NCBI GenBank assembly: GCA_009746045.1
Contig: RPFO01002100.1
Span: forward strand, 1 to 30,673
DNA length: 30,673 nucleotides
Direction of reading: 5' to 3'
Source of the DNA: Mesostigma viride
Lineage: Eukaryota; Streptophyta; Mesostigmatophyceae; Mesostigmatales; Mesostigmataceae
The position numbers were made by a program, and so were the translations under genes. The notes under the pieces were generated by a model that made no database searches, was not told the origin of the DNA, and saw only the letters and a program-made list of their open reading frames with translations. Below are positions 1-9,927 of this stretch, piece after piece. How positions within the stretch are numbered: the stretch's first letter is position 1; every line of letters starts with the position of its first letter.

Positions 1-3000
1 GCGCTGCACACACACATACATACATGCACCATGCACGCAAGGGCGAGTGCAACACACATGTACAACACCGCGCACGCAAGGGGCAACTGCCCACACATGG
101 ACATACACCATGCACGCAAGGGCGGCTGCACACACATGTACATCCACCGCGCACGCAAGGGGCGAGTGCCACACCACGTACACACACCCGCGCACGCAAG
201 GGGCTGCTGCACACAACGTACACACACCATGCACGCAATTCGGCATGCACACACACGTACATCCACCGCGCACGCAAGGGGCAACTGCACACACATGTAC
301 ACACACGCGCACGCTTGGGGCGGCTGCACACACACGTACCTACACCGCGCACGCAAGGGGCGGCCTGCACACACATGTACACACACGCGCACGCAAGGCG
401 GCTGCACACACACGTACACACACTGCACGCAATTGCCGGCATTGCACACACACGTACATCCACCGCGCACGCAAGGGCAACTGCACACACATGTACACAC
501 ACCGCGCACGCTTGGGGCAGCTGCACTCACATGTACACACACCGCGCACGCAAGGGGCGGCTGCACACACACGTACATACACCGCGCACGCAAGGGGCGG
601 CTGCACACACACGTACATACACCGCGCACGCAAGGGGGCTGCACACATACGTACACACCGCGCACGCAAGGGGCGGCTGCACACACACGTACATACACCA
701 TGCACGCAAGGGGCTGCACACACACTTACACACACCATGCACGCAAGGGCCGGCATGCACACACACTGGCATACACCGCGCACGCAAGGGGCGGCTGCAC
801 ACACGTACATACACCGCGCACGCAAGGGGCGAGTGCACACACACGTACACACACCGCGCACGAAAGGGCGGCTGCACACACACGTACACACACCATGCAC
901 GCAATTGCCGGCATGCACACACACGTACATCCACTGCGCACGCAAGGGGCAACTGCACACACATGTACACACGCTCGGGGCGGCTGCACACACACTTACA
1001 CACACCATGCACGCAAGGGCCGGCATGCACACACACTGGCATACACCGCGCACGCAAGGGGCGGCTGCACCACATGTACATACACCATGCACGCAAGGAC
1101 GATTCACACACACGTACACACACCGCGCACGCAAGGGGCGGCTGCACACAAACGTACACACACCATGCACGCAATTGCCGGCATGCACACACACGTACAT
1201 CCACCGCGCACGCAAGGGGCAACTGCACACACATGTACACACGCTTGGGGCGGCTGCACTCACATGTACACACACCGCGCACGCAAGGGCCGGCTGCACA
1301 CACACGTACATACACCGCGCACGCAAGGGGCAACTGCACACACACGTACACACACCATGCACGCAAGGGCGGCTGCACACACACGTACACACACCATGCA
1401 CGCAAGGGCGACTGCACGCACAGGTACACACACCATGCACGCAAGGTTCGGCTGCACACACATGTACATCCACCGCGCACGCAAGGGGCGAGTGCAAACA
1501 CACGTACATACACCGCGCACGCAAGGGGCAACTGCCCACACATGTACATCCACCGCGCACGCAAGGGCCGGCTGCACTCAATTGTACATACACCGCCCAT
1601 GCAAGGGGCGGCTGCACACACACGTACACACACCATGCACGCAAGGGGGCATGCACACACAGTACACACCCGCGCACGCAAGGGGCGGCTGCACACACAC
1701 GTACATACACTGCGCACGCAAGGGGCTGCTGCACACACACTTACACTCACCATGCACGCAAGGGGCGGCTGCACACACACGTACACACACCGCGCACGCA
1801 AGGGCGGCTGCACACACACGTACATACACCGCGCACGCAAGGGGCGGCTGCACTACATGTACACACACCACGCACGCAAGGGGCGGCTGCACACACACGT
1901 ACATACACCGCGCACGCAAGGACGGCTCCACACACATGTACATCCACCGCGCAACAACGGGGCGGCTGCACACACACGTACATACACCGCGCACGCAAGG
2001 GGCTGCTGCACACACACTTACACACAAAATGCACGCTTGGGGCGACGGCACTCACATGTACATACACCGCGCACGAAAGGGTGGCTGCACACACACGTAC
2101 ATCCACCGCGCACGCAAGGGGCGGCTGCACACACACATACATACACCGCGCACGCTTGGGGCGGCTGCACACACACGTACCTACACCGCGCACGCAAGGG
2201 GCGGCTGCACACACACGTACATACACCGCGCACGCAAGGGGCGGCTGCACACACACGTACACACACCGCGCACGCAAGGGGCGGCTGCACACACACGTAC
2301 ACACACCATGCACGCAATTGCCGGCATGCACACACACGTACATCCACCGCGCACGCAAGGGGCAACTGCACACACATGTACACACACCGCGCACGCTTGG
2401 GGCAGCTGCACTCACATGTACACACACCGCGCACGCTTGGGGCGGCTGCACACACACGTACACACACCGCGCACGCTTGGGGCGGCTGCACACACACGTA
2501 CTACACCGCGCACGCAAGGGGCGGCTGCACACACACTTACACACAAAATGCACGCTTGGGGCGACGGCACTCACATGTACACACACCGCGCACGCAAGGG
2601 CGGCTGCACACACACGTACACACACCATGCACGCAATTGCCGGCATGCACACACACGTACATCCACCGCGCACGCAAGGGGCAACTGCACACACATGTAC
2701 ACACACCGCGCACGCTTGGGGCAGCTGCACTCACATGTACACACACCGCGCACGCTTGGGGCGGCTGCACACACACGTACATACACCGCGCACGCAAGGG
2801 GCGGCTGCACACATACGTACCTACACCGCGCACGCAAGGGGCGGCTGCACACACACGTACATACACCGCGCACGCAAGGACCGGCTCCACTCACATGTAC
2901 ATCCACCGCGCACCACGGGGCGGCTGCACACACACGTACATACACCGCGCACGCAAGGGGCTGCTGCACACACACTTACACACAAAATGCACGCTTGGGG

Positions 3001-4289
3001 CGACGGCACTCACATGTACATACACCGCGCACGAAAGGGGTGGCTGCACACACACGTACATCCACCGCGCACGCAAGGGCGGCTGCACACACACATACAT
3101 ACACCATGCACGCAAGGGGCGAGTGCACAACATGTACATACACCGCGCACGCAAGGGGCAACTGCCCACACATGACATACACCATGCACGCAAGGGGCGG
3201 CTGCACACACATGTACATCCACCGCGCACGCAAGGGGCGAGTGCACACACACGTACACACACCGCGCACGCAAGGGGCGGCTGCACACACACGTACACAC
3301 ACCGCACGCAAGGGCCGGCATGCACACACACGTACATCCACCGCGCACGCAAGGGGCAACTGCACACACATGTACACACACCGCGCACGCGGGGCAGCTG
3401 CACACACATGTACACACACCGCGCACGCTTGGGGCGGCTGCACACACACGTACATACACCGCGCACGCGGGCGGCTGCACACACACGTACCTACACCGCG
3501 CACGCAAGGGGCGGCTGCACACACACTTACACACATGCACGCGGGCGACGGCACTCACATGTACACACACCGCGCACGCAAGGGGCGGCTGCACACACAC
3601 GTACACACCATGCACGCAAGCCGGCATGCACACACACGTACATCCACCGCGCACGCAAGGGGCAACTGCACACACATGTACACACACCGCGCACGCAAGG
3701 GGCAGCTGCACACACATGTACACACCGCGCACGCTTGGGGCGGCTGCACACACACGTACATACACCGCGCACGCAAGGGGCGGCTGCACACACACGTACA
3801 TACACCGCGCACGCAAGGGGCGGCTGCACACACACGTACATCACCATGCACGCAAGGGGCGGCTGCACACACACGTACATACACCGCGCACGCAAGGGCG
3901 GCTGCACACACACGTACATACACCGCACACGCAAGGGGCTGCTGCACACACACTTACACACATGCACGCGGGGCGACGGCACACACATGTACATACACCG
4001 CGCACGCAAGGGGGGCTGCACACACACGTACATCCACCGCGCACGCAAGGGGCGGCTGCACACACACATACATACACCGCGCACGCAAGGGGCGGCTGCA
4101 ACACATGTACATACACCGCGCACGCAAGGGGCAACTGCACACATGTACATACACCATGCACGCAAGGGGCGGCTGCACACACATGTACATCCACCGCGCA
4201 CGCAAGGGGCGAGTGCACACACACGTACACACACCGCGCACGCAAGGGGCGGCTGCACACACACGTACACACACCATGCACGCAATTGC
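1..4289. repeat. 40-bp satellite array, left block (about 107 units)
   Basis: Tandem repeat with a basic 40-bp period. Each unit has a G-rich start (GGGGCGGCTG or variants such as GGGGCAACTG, GGGGCGAGTG, CTTGGGGCAG), then CACACACACGTACATACAC, then CGCGCACGCAA. Many units here are 1 to 5 bases short, usually in the G run (for example near 385, 640, 985, 3395, 3470), so the period is less regular than in the block after 12766. No stop trinucleotide occurs in the consensus on either strand, so frames of over 1,400 codons run through it in several phases; these are not genes. The last bases, 4285-4289 (ATTGC), are the left target duplication of the retrotransposon, and the array resumes at 12766. 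Confidence 0.97.
4285..4289. repeat. Left target-site duplication ATTGC
   Basis: ATTGC directly abuts the left LTR and is repeated at 12766-12770 directly after the right LTR. The uninterrupted satellite elsewhere reads CACGCAATTGCCGGCATGCAC (for example around 13727), so the 5 bp were duplicated on insertion. Five bp is normal for copia-type integrases. Confidence 0.95.
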
Positions 4290-4344
4290 AGTTGGATGGA
4301 GACTAGGGACGACGAACAACTGCGAAAGCTGAGAGCGAATGATG

Positions 4345-4365
4345 ATTGTATTACAATAATACAAT
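4345..4365. other. AT-rich inverted repeat in 3' LTR
   Basis: ATTGTATTA and TAATACAAT form a 9-bp perfect stem around a CAA loop. The same structure is in the other LTR at 12366-12386. Because it lies near the downstream edge of the LTR in element orientation it could be part of an RNA-processing or promoter signal, but nothing in the sequence decides this. Confidence 0.7.
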
Positions 4366-4624
4366 GAGAGAGCGATGAAAGCTGAGGGCTCAGAATGGAA
4401 CTGGGCAGACTCGGGTGCTGTGGCACTCCCCAGTGCTACGCCTATATGCCTATGGCGGTGCTACCTGCAGCACACGACCAGTGGACAAGTGTACACCGCA
4501 ATGCCATGCGACCACGTCACTAGCACCAGCTAAGACTCGGCCCGTCAGGCCCGGCTACACCGGACCTGGCGGGTCGAGCTAGCACCTAGGAACAGTCTGG
4601 CACTAACCGCACATCGGTCCACAT

Positions 4625-4668
4625 GACACCTCAGTACCGTACACCCTGCCGTACTGTACTGAGGTGTC
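4625..4668. other. Hairpin in 3' LTR
   Basis: GACACCTCAGTA pairs with TACTGAGGTGTC, giving a 12-bp perfect stem around a 20-nt loop that itself contains CGTAC and GTACTG. The same hairpin is at 12647-12690 in the 5' LTR. It would form in either the DNA or the element RNA. Its role is unknown. Confidence 0.75.
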
Positions 4669-4743
4669 CCGCTCAGCCGCGGTAGGCAATACGCGGCGCG
4701 CAGGCCGGAAATCCGTGTGTCAGCCTAAGCATCTCATCTAACT

Positions 4744-4762
4744 CCCATTATGTTTTCCTTTC
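4744..4762 (-). promoter_or_regulatory. Candidate polypurine tract
   Basis: Read on the minus strand, GAAAGGAAAA lies nine bases before the 3' LTR, followed by ATAATGGG directly against it. Plus-strand DNA priming in LTR elements starts from a purine tract at this place. The tract is short and interrupted, so the call is tentative. Confidence 0.45.
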
Positions 4763-5801
4763 AGGTTGAAGGCTAGCGACTTCAAGCCTGACCCTGCCCA
4801 GCTAGGAGACTGACTCCAAGCTGACTGAGGTGCTGAGCAACTGACACCCATACTGCAACATCTGGACTGAAAAAGATGGGCCCCAGAACTCGTGCAATAC
4901 TTGTGATGGCATCACGTTTAGCTCAACATGCCCGGGGAGTTCCTCCTCCTCGCGAGCTCACAAGGGAGATAGCTATGCCTGTCTGCCTATCCAGGGAGTG
5001 CACCACCAGCCAAGAAGCCATTGTAAAAATGCCAAGGTAACCGTTTAAGAGGTTCCATGTTGTTCCATCATCATCGCCCACTCAGAGAAAAATACCCAGC
5101 CAGGCTGGGTCAACTGAGCTCAGGTTACCTGCAACCTGAGTGACAGTGGACAGGTTTATTGCACCCTGCACTGTCCATGTTGTACCTGCACAACATGTGA
5201 GGACCAGCCACCCCTGCCCTGCACAGAGGGGGCTGAAGTCCGAGTGACAGGTGACAGGACTATGACATCCTGGACCTGGCCACATTGCACCTGCACAACG
5301 TGGGAGACCAGCCACCCCTGCCCTGCACATGGGTGACTGAAGTCCTGGTGACAGGTGACAGGAATATTTCATCCTGCACCTGTGCTGAGCACGTTGTACT
5401 AGACAACATGACAGCACCCATGCCTTACTGCCACTGAACAGTAAGGCCAGGTGGCCCAGGATATCCACAGTGAACTGGGGTCCTGGGTAACCACCTGTCA
5501 AGGGAGCTTTGACCCTCCACTTGAATGGGGGCACCTGAGCCACTGAGCTCAAGGCCATTCCACCAAGGCATACGCCCTAGGGAATAAAGGTGTGAGATAC
5601 ATCCCATGCCCACCTATGAAGGTGTGCATAACGAAATTCCATGGTGTTGAGAAAATCAAAACAGATTTTATTGGGCATAGGGCACGCAGATGTATGAAAA
5701 ACAGACTCCAACCAACCCCCTTGCTGGAAGCCACAACCTACCCCTTGGACCTGCCCAAGGGGTACTGGGTGACCTAGGCGGCCCTGGTGAACAGGACCCT
5801 G
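4763..5801. other. Non-coding 3' internal region of the retrotransposon with a ~105-bp tandem duplication
   Basis: About 1.04 kb between the end of the RNase H frame and the polypurine tract. From about 5130 to 5410 an imperfect repeat of about 105 bp occurs roughly 2.5 times: ACCTGCACAAC recurs at 5184 and 5289, and GTGACAGGTGACAGGA at 5244 and 5348. A minus-strand frame at 5082-5558 runs through the repeat but shows no domain and is probably chance. No envelope, chromodomain or second ORF is recognisable. Confidence 0.7.
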
Positions 5802-7229
5802 CTAGGCGTCCCCCCTATGGGGCAGGGTTGCCTGCTTGCCATAGGGGTTCATCAAGTGGTACAACAGCTGATATTGTTCAGCTGCCTGCTGAGGCACTTT
5901 AGTGAGTGCATCAGCAGCGTTGTGTTTGTCCTCCACGTGACGGGTGGACTCCCAGTAGGTGGACTCCTGTTTCAGGACCACCCAGTCAAGATCAGTGTGG
6001 ACAGCATAGGGGTTAGCAAGGAAACTGAGGACTGACTGACTGTCAGTGAGCAAGTGTGCCACCACCCCAGCATTGCTGCCTGCTTGCATCTGCAACCAAA
6101 CCAGCACATGATTCAAGTACCTGGCATGAAGCACTGCTGACACCACTGCCCTGCACTCAGCAGCATTGCTGCTGACAGCCTTGCGTCTATGCAACCGGCT
6201 GTACCATGAAATGAGAGACAAGGGTGCATCATCATTCTGCACAAAATACAAGCCTGACTCCCTTGCCTGCAACTTGGTAATCTGCCTGGACTCCATGGAA
6301 CTATCCATCATAGCTTGGATGTGAATGGTTTTGTGGAGATCCAAGGAGTGCAAGATAAGGGGAGGGCCCTCCTGGAGAGTTTTGGTGATGGCTTTGTGAC
6401 CTACTTGCATCAAGACATCATCATCAACTCTGCTAACCACAGCCAGGTGAGGTGCACACGTTGAGCACAACCACCCCAGCTTGCCTCTAATGGTAGGACA
6501 GGCTCCAGGTTTGATTTTTGTTTGCAAAACCTCCAAGCAGCTGTGCATGTAATCATTGGGAGAGTAGAGTGCACACACCCACTGGTTTTGATGCTGCTGG
6601 AGTTGTAACATTGTGCCACAAAATTTTATGGCAGTGGTGCCCAGCTCTACTTGCTTGCCAATCTCAAAATGCTGTGACACTTGTTGAATAAAATCATCCA
6701 CAGCACGCCTTGGCCCAGCAATCAGCTGATCATCCCCATGCCACACAAAGGTGAGAATGCCATGAGGGTGTGGGACCACAAAGAAGCAAGGGTCTATGTC
6801 ATCATATCTAGCCCCTAACTTTTCAAACACAGCCTGAGCTGACATCCTGAAAATGCGAGGAGCTGATTGCAGCCCTTCAACACCTATGTTAGCTTTCAGG
6901 TACTGCTGAGGGATGTGTTTTGCCCAAACTCTGGGAGTGGAGACTACGTACACCTGACCATGCCACACTTGTTGTGCTATCTCAGGTGAGCCTTTCAGGA
7001 AAGCCCTTTTAATGTCTGTAGCCTTACAGATATAGTCATCCCCATCATTGAGATGACCCACAAAGACAGACAGCAAGATTTTTAGGGATGTTTGCTGAAT
7101 GCCTGGCGTGTACAACTCTGCCTCTGTCAGATCAGTGGTGCCCTTGAACTCTGTCACACAAGGTCTAGCATGAAAGATGACTGACCCATCTGCTGCTGGC
7201 TTATGTTTACACACAAACTTCAGGCGCAA
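5802..7229 (-). CDS. Reverse transcriptase-RNase H, Ty1/copia type
   Basis: A 475-codon frame that copies element RNA to DNA and removes the RNA strand. RT motif A is ATDIKRAFL (D72), the region equivalent to copia GLKQSPRAW is GLQSAPRIF (119-127), and the catalytic motif C is WHGDDQLI (G165, D166, D167) where most copia elements have YVDD. RNase H follows with candidate acidic residues D309 (MMDSS), E358 (NAAECRA), D396 (LTDSQS) and D440 (ADALTK). The true domain starts upstream of the formal first codon: PIDKKPAGCKHLRLKF, typical of the copia RT N-terminus, reads in this frame just before 7229. The upstream frame therefore has to shift by -1 at about 7265-7290. It overlaps the integrase-protease frame by 10 bp. 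Confidence 0.93.
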   Translation of the reverse strand: MRLKFVCKHKPAADGSVIFHARPCVTEFKGTTDLTEAELYTPGIQQTSLKILLSVFVGHLNDGDDYICKATDIKRAFLKGSPEIAQQVWHGQVYVVSTPRVWAKHIPQQYLKANIGVEGLQSAPRIFRMSAQAVFEKLGARYDDIDPCFFVVPHPHGILTFVWHGDDQLIAGPRRAVDDFIQQVSQHFEIGKQVELGTTAIKFCGTMLQLQQHQNQWVCALYSPNDYMHSCLEVLQTKIKPGACPTIRGKLGWLCSTCAPHLAVVSRVDDDVLMQVGHKAITKTLQEGPPLILHSLDLHKTIHIQAMMDSSMESRQITKLQARESGLYFVQNDDAPLSLISWYSRLHRRKAVSSNAAECRAVVSAVLHARYLNHVLVWLQMQAGSNAGVVAHLLTDSQSVLSFLANPYAVHTDLDWVVLKQESTYWESTRHVEDKHNAADALTKVPQQAAEQYQLLYHLMNPYGKQATLPHRGDA

Positions 7230-9283
7230 GTGCTTGCACCCTGCAGGCTTTTTGTCAATAGGTGTGACAGGGGAGTATGAGAAGGACTAAGAGGATCTGG
7301 CACTACCCATTCTTCCCTGGCCTTGTTAAAGGCCTCCACCCATTTTAGGAATCCTATGTGTGTGCGACAGTCTTGCTCTATCTGTTCATAAGAAAGAGGA
7401 GACATTTTAGCCACATCATGCTTGCCCAATCCAAATGAGTTGGGATGAAGTTTTTGGTTGTGAACCAGGTCTGCCACACAGGGTTCTTGCCCTGGGGCAT
7501 ACTTGGGTGTAGCAAATTTTACAGAAGCAATGTTGGTGTTAAGAAGTTTTTCAAGAGAAATTTTGAAATGATTCAGATCAACACCACCCATGTCCTGGAT
7601 GGATAGTCTATCACTGGATATGAGGACACCAGGGTAACAGAGAAAAGGATCCCCCAACAAAGCATTCCCTTTATAACCTTCCAAGACCTGAAAAGGAGTG
7701 GGGATACCGAGTATAGTCAACATGACCTGACCTAATACCTTGAGGGATGACTGCCCTGAGAAATCAGCCACATGGTGCCAGGGTGAAGGTTCCAAAGGCA
7801 AATGGGGCACAGCCAGGGCACTGATAATGCTGACCTGGGCTTGTGTGTCCACTGCAACCATAAATGGGCTATTGTCATTCTGCCCAACCTTCCCCACCTT
7901 AGCTGATCCTGCAGCAGTTTGAGCTTTGGCTCTATGAGCTGCTTGTAAAATGCGAACAGCGTCTGCTAGGCTGCGTTTGGAAGGTGCAGCTAGTGGCTGA
8001 GCTATGTTCACACTTGTAGAGGTGATAGGTTGCTGATCACCTGTTTTGCCAATGTGACCCTCTGCTGCAGGGGGCCAATCCTGCAGTGACTGCCTGCAAT
8101 CATCAAGGGTGACCTGGGTGTCACAGTGGGTGTGGCTCTCACACTCACCAGTGGGTGTTCCAAACAACCACTCACTGGGCAACGCTGGGATGCCAGGCAA
8201 CTGTACAGGGCTGTCGGCCAACAGCTCTTCCTCCTCTGCCACGTCTGACACAGTTGGAAAATACAATTTCATCCTGTGAGGTGAACACCTGTGAATTTTT
8301 CCCGTGTCATTGTGTTTAACTAACACTGTCCTGCCAGTGGTGTTAAACTTTAGGATGGTGGCTGGCCCATGCCAGGTACCCACCTTGCCTAGTCCCGACT
8401 CCTTGTAGAATAGGACCTGATCCCCTTCTCTGAAGGTGGGACGTGGATGCTTTGCATCCTTGACAGCTAACCTGCTAGCTGTCTGTGCTCGCTGTGCGTT
8501 GTAGAGGGCTAGTACCTCAGGTGGATAAATGCCTGCATGCAATCCATCTGGTGTAATGACCACCCCTTGTGGGGTTTTCATGAGTGGCCTCCTGTTGAGG
8601 ACTTGGCACAACCTGGTGGACCACAGAGCTCTGTCAGCATAGGACCCACTGTCAGCCAGCAGATTGCCATCTTCTTTGGCTACAAGGGTTTTAATGGACC
8701 TGATGGCCCTTTCAATAATGCCTTGCCTCTCATGATCTTCTAGCCCAGCCAGATCAATAGCCTCACACCCTGGTTCATTGGCAAGACATGTGAACTGCTG
8801 ATCCAGTAACAATGCCTCCACAGGGTAGTACCTGGCCTGAGCAATCAAGAGAGCCCTGAGCAACTGTGTCTTGTCCATTCCAGGTAATGGTTCAATGGTT
8901 GTGTACCTTGACCATGCATCTTTAAGTGCCAAGTAAGATTGTCCTTTGATATGAAAGACATCTCCTACCACCCTGCCCTTGCTCTTAGGTGGGGTAGCTA
9001 CATGCCACTTAGGGGGTTTGGGTGCATTGAACTGACAATGCTGGCAGTGGGATCTGACCACCTGGCATGCACGTCTGAGTGCTGCCCCCCCTATTGCTGC
9101 TGCCACCACCTCTGCACTCACTTCATGCCCATAAAGGAAATGCAACTGCAAAGCAAGCTCCTGAAAACTGATCTGAGCATCCTCTGGGGACACTCTGCAC
9201 ACCTTGGGAACCATAGATGTGAAGGTTGGTTTAGAGACATAATCTTCTGAAACCAGCTGTAGCACCTTTCCAGAACTGCTCAC
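7220..9283 (-). CDS. Integrase followed by aspartic protease (pol, first part)
   Basis: A 687-codon frame. The integrase zinc domain is H48, H53, C80, C83 (HX4H...CX2C). The catalytic core shows D108 (GDVFH), D161 (LLLDQQ) and E191 (GIIERAIRS); the second D-to-E spacing is 29 residues, not the usual 35. Residues 284-342 (GDQVLFYK ... GTWHGPATIL ... HRMKLYF) resemble the beta-barrel C-terminal domain of retroviral-type integrases. A retropepsin-like domain follows at about 472-565, with VAVDTQAQVSII (D479; the family normally has DTG or DSG) and NALLGDPFL matching the family LLGxDFL. Residues 590-687 link to RT. Having PR after INT is unusual. It begins 4 bp inside the end of the gag frame, one frame back, and is listed from a GTG because no ATG is nearby; translation probably reaches it from gag. 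Confidence 0.9.
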   Translation of the reverse strand: MSSSGKVLQLVSEDYVSKPTFTSMVPKVCRVSPEDAQISFQELALQLHFLYGHEVSAEVVAAAIGGAALRRACQVVRSHCQHCQFNAPKPPKWHVATPPKSKGRVVGDVFHIKGQSYLALKDAWSRYTTIEPLPGMDKTQLLRALLIAQARYYPVEALLLDQQFTCLANEPGCEAIDLAGLEDHERQGIIERAIRSIKTLVAKEDGNLLADSGSYADRALWSTRLCQVLNRRPLMKTPQGVVITPDGLHAGIYPPEVLALYNAQRAQTASRLAVKDAKHPRPTFREGDQVLFYKESGLGKVGTWHGPATILKFNTTGRTVLVKHNDTGKIHRCSPHRMKLYFPTVSDVAEEEELLADSPVQLPGIPALPSEWLFGTPTGECESHTHCDTQVTLDDCRQSLQDWPPAAEGHIGKTGDQQPITSTSVNIAQPLAAPSKRSLADAVRILQAAHRAKAQTAAGSAKVGKVGQNDNSPFMVAVDTQAQVSIISALAVPHLPLEPSPWHHVADFSGQSSLKVLGQVMLTILGIPTPFQVLEGYKGNALLGDPFLCYPGVLISSDRLSIQDMGGVDLNHFKISLEKLLNTNIASVKFATPKYAPGQEPCVADLVHNQKLHPNSFGLGKHDVAKMSPLSYEQIEQDCRTHIGFLKWVEAFNKAREEWVVPDPLSPSHTPLSHLLTKSLQGASTCA

Positions 9284-9541
9284 TGCTCTGACAGTGGGGC
9301 ATGCAGATGAAGAGGTGAAGCAGGCACACTCAAGCCAGCATGAGAGGGAGACTCACACTTCTTGCCGTAAGGAGGCCGCTTGCAGTCCTTGGGGTCACCG
9401 TGGGGCGGCCCGTGGCACTTGTGGCACAGGACGTCCAAATGCCCCAGCTCGTCCACGTTCTTGCGGCAGGTGGGCCGCAGGTGGTACTTCATGCCACAGC
9501 GGGTGCACCGCTGAGAAGACTTGTCCTCCTTGTCCTGCTTC

Positions 9542-9597
<56 letters not shown>

Positions 9598-9927
9598 ACT
9601 GTTGTTGTTGTTGTTGCTGGAGCTGCCCCCCTTGGAGGGAGACTGCCCCTTACCCTTGCCCTTGCCCCAGCCCCTGCCCTTGCCCTTGCCCTTGCCCTTG
9701 CCCTTGCCCTTAAACATTTGTCCCAGCAGGGACTTGACTTCTGCCATAGTGACAGGTCTCTTGCTCCTGTCTTCCCTCTCCCTATCCTCCTCCTCCCTCT
9801 CTTCCCCCCTGACCCTCTTTACAGAGGTGCCCATGGCCCCCTGGCTAAGGGGAGCCAAGGCCAGCTTGATATAATCCAATGCCTCCTTCATGTCCTCCCA
9901 GTACTTTGCCATTCCTGTGGCAAGCAT
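9280..9927 (-). CDS. Gag C-terminal part: nucleocapsid with two zinc knuckles
   Basis: Read right to left: a helical stretch ending a capsid-like region, a charged segment (GEEREEEDREREDRSKR), a KG-repeat tract, a long run of asparagines, then two CCHC knuckles. The first knuckle is CTRCGMKYHLRPTC (CX2CX4HX4C). The second is CHKCHGPPHGDPKDC (CX2CX4HX5C, one residue longer than standard). Such knuckles bind element RNA in the particle. The frame really continues upstream to about 9990 (KLKLDKNTYAM), where it should join the preceding capsid-like frame. It ends in TGA overlapping the start of the integrase frame. Confidence 0.88.
9542..9617. repeat. GTT trinucleotide microsatellite inside gag
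   Basis: About 25 GTT triplets with one ACT interruption; on the coding minus strand they are AAC, giving poly-asparagine. The plus-strand open frames here (poly-Leu, poly-Val or poly-Cys) are shadows. Confidence 0.95.
9650..9714. repeat. Hexamer repeat CCCTTG inside gag
   Basis: Near-perfect CTTGCC/CCCTTG hexamers. On the minus strand they encode the alternating Lys-Gly tract (KGKGKGKG), broken once by RGWG. A basic, flexible tract beside zinc knuckles fits nucleic-acid binding. Confidence 0.9.

Larger units (their letters stand above)
4290..4743 (-). repeat. 3' LTR of the retrotransposon (left copy)
   Basis: A 454-bp copy of the sequence at 12311-12765. Relative to the right copy it lacks one A (AGCACCAG against AGCAACCAG, near 4524) and has A for G in GCACTAACC near 4603. 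The termini are AGTTGG and CTAACT, so the LTR has an AGTT/AACT inverted end rather than the usual TG/CA. Because the element lies on the minus strand, this left copy is the 3' LTR. Confidence 0.96.

Noticed and set aside
24-4367. Very long plus-strand open frames (1,447, 1,433 and 1,042 codons) rich in His, Thr and Arg, and Cys/Val-rich minus-strand frames
   Set aside because: They are the 40-bp satellite read in different phases. The unit has no stop trinucleotide on either strand, and no phase shows codon constraint or a domain.
5082-5558. Minus-strand 158-codon frame after RNase H, possibly an envelope or accessory ORF
   Set aside because: It runs over a 105-bp imperfect tandem repeat, has no signal peptide, transmembrane pattern or domain, and looks like chance.
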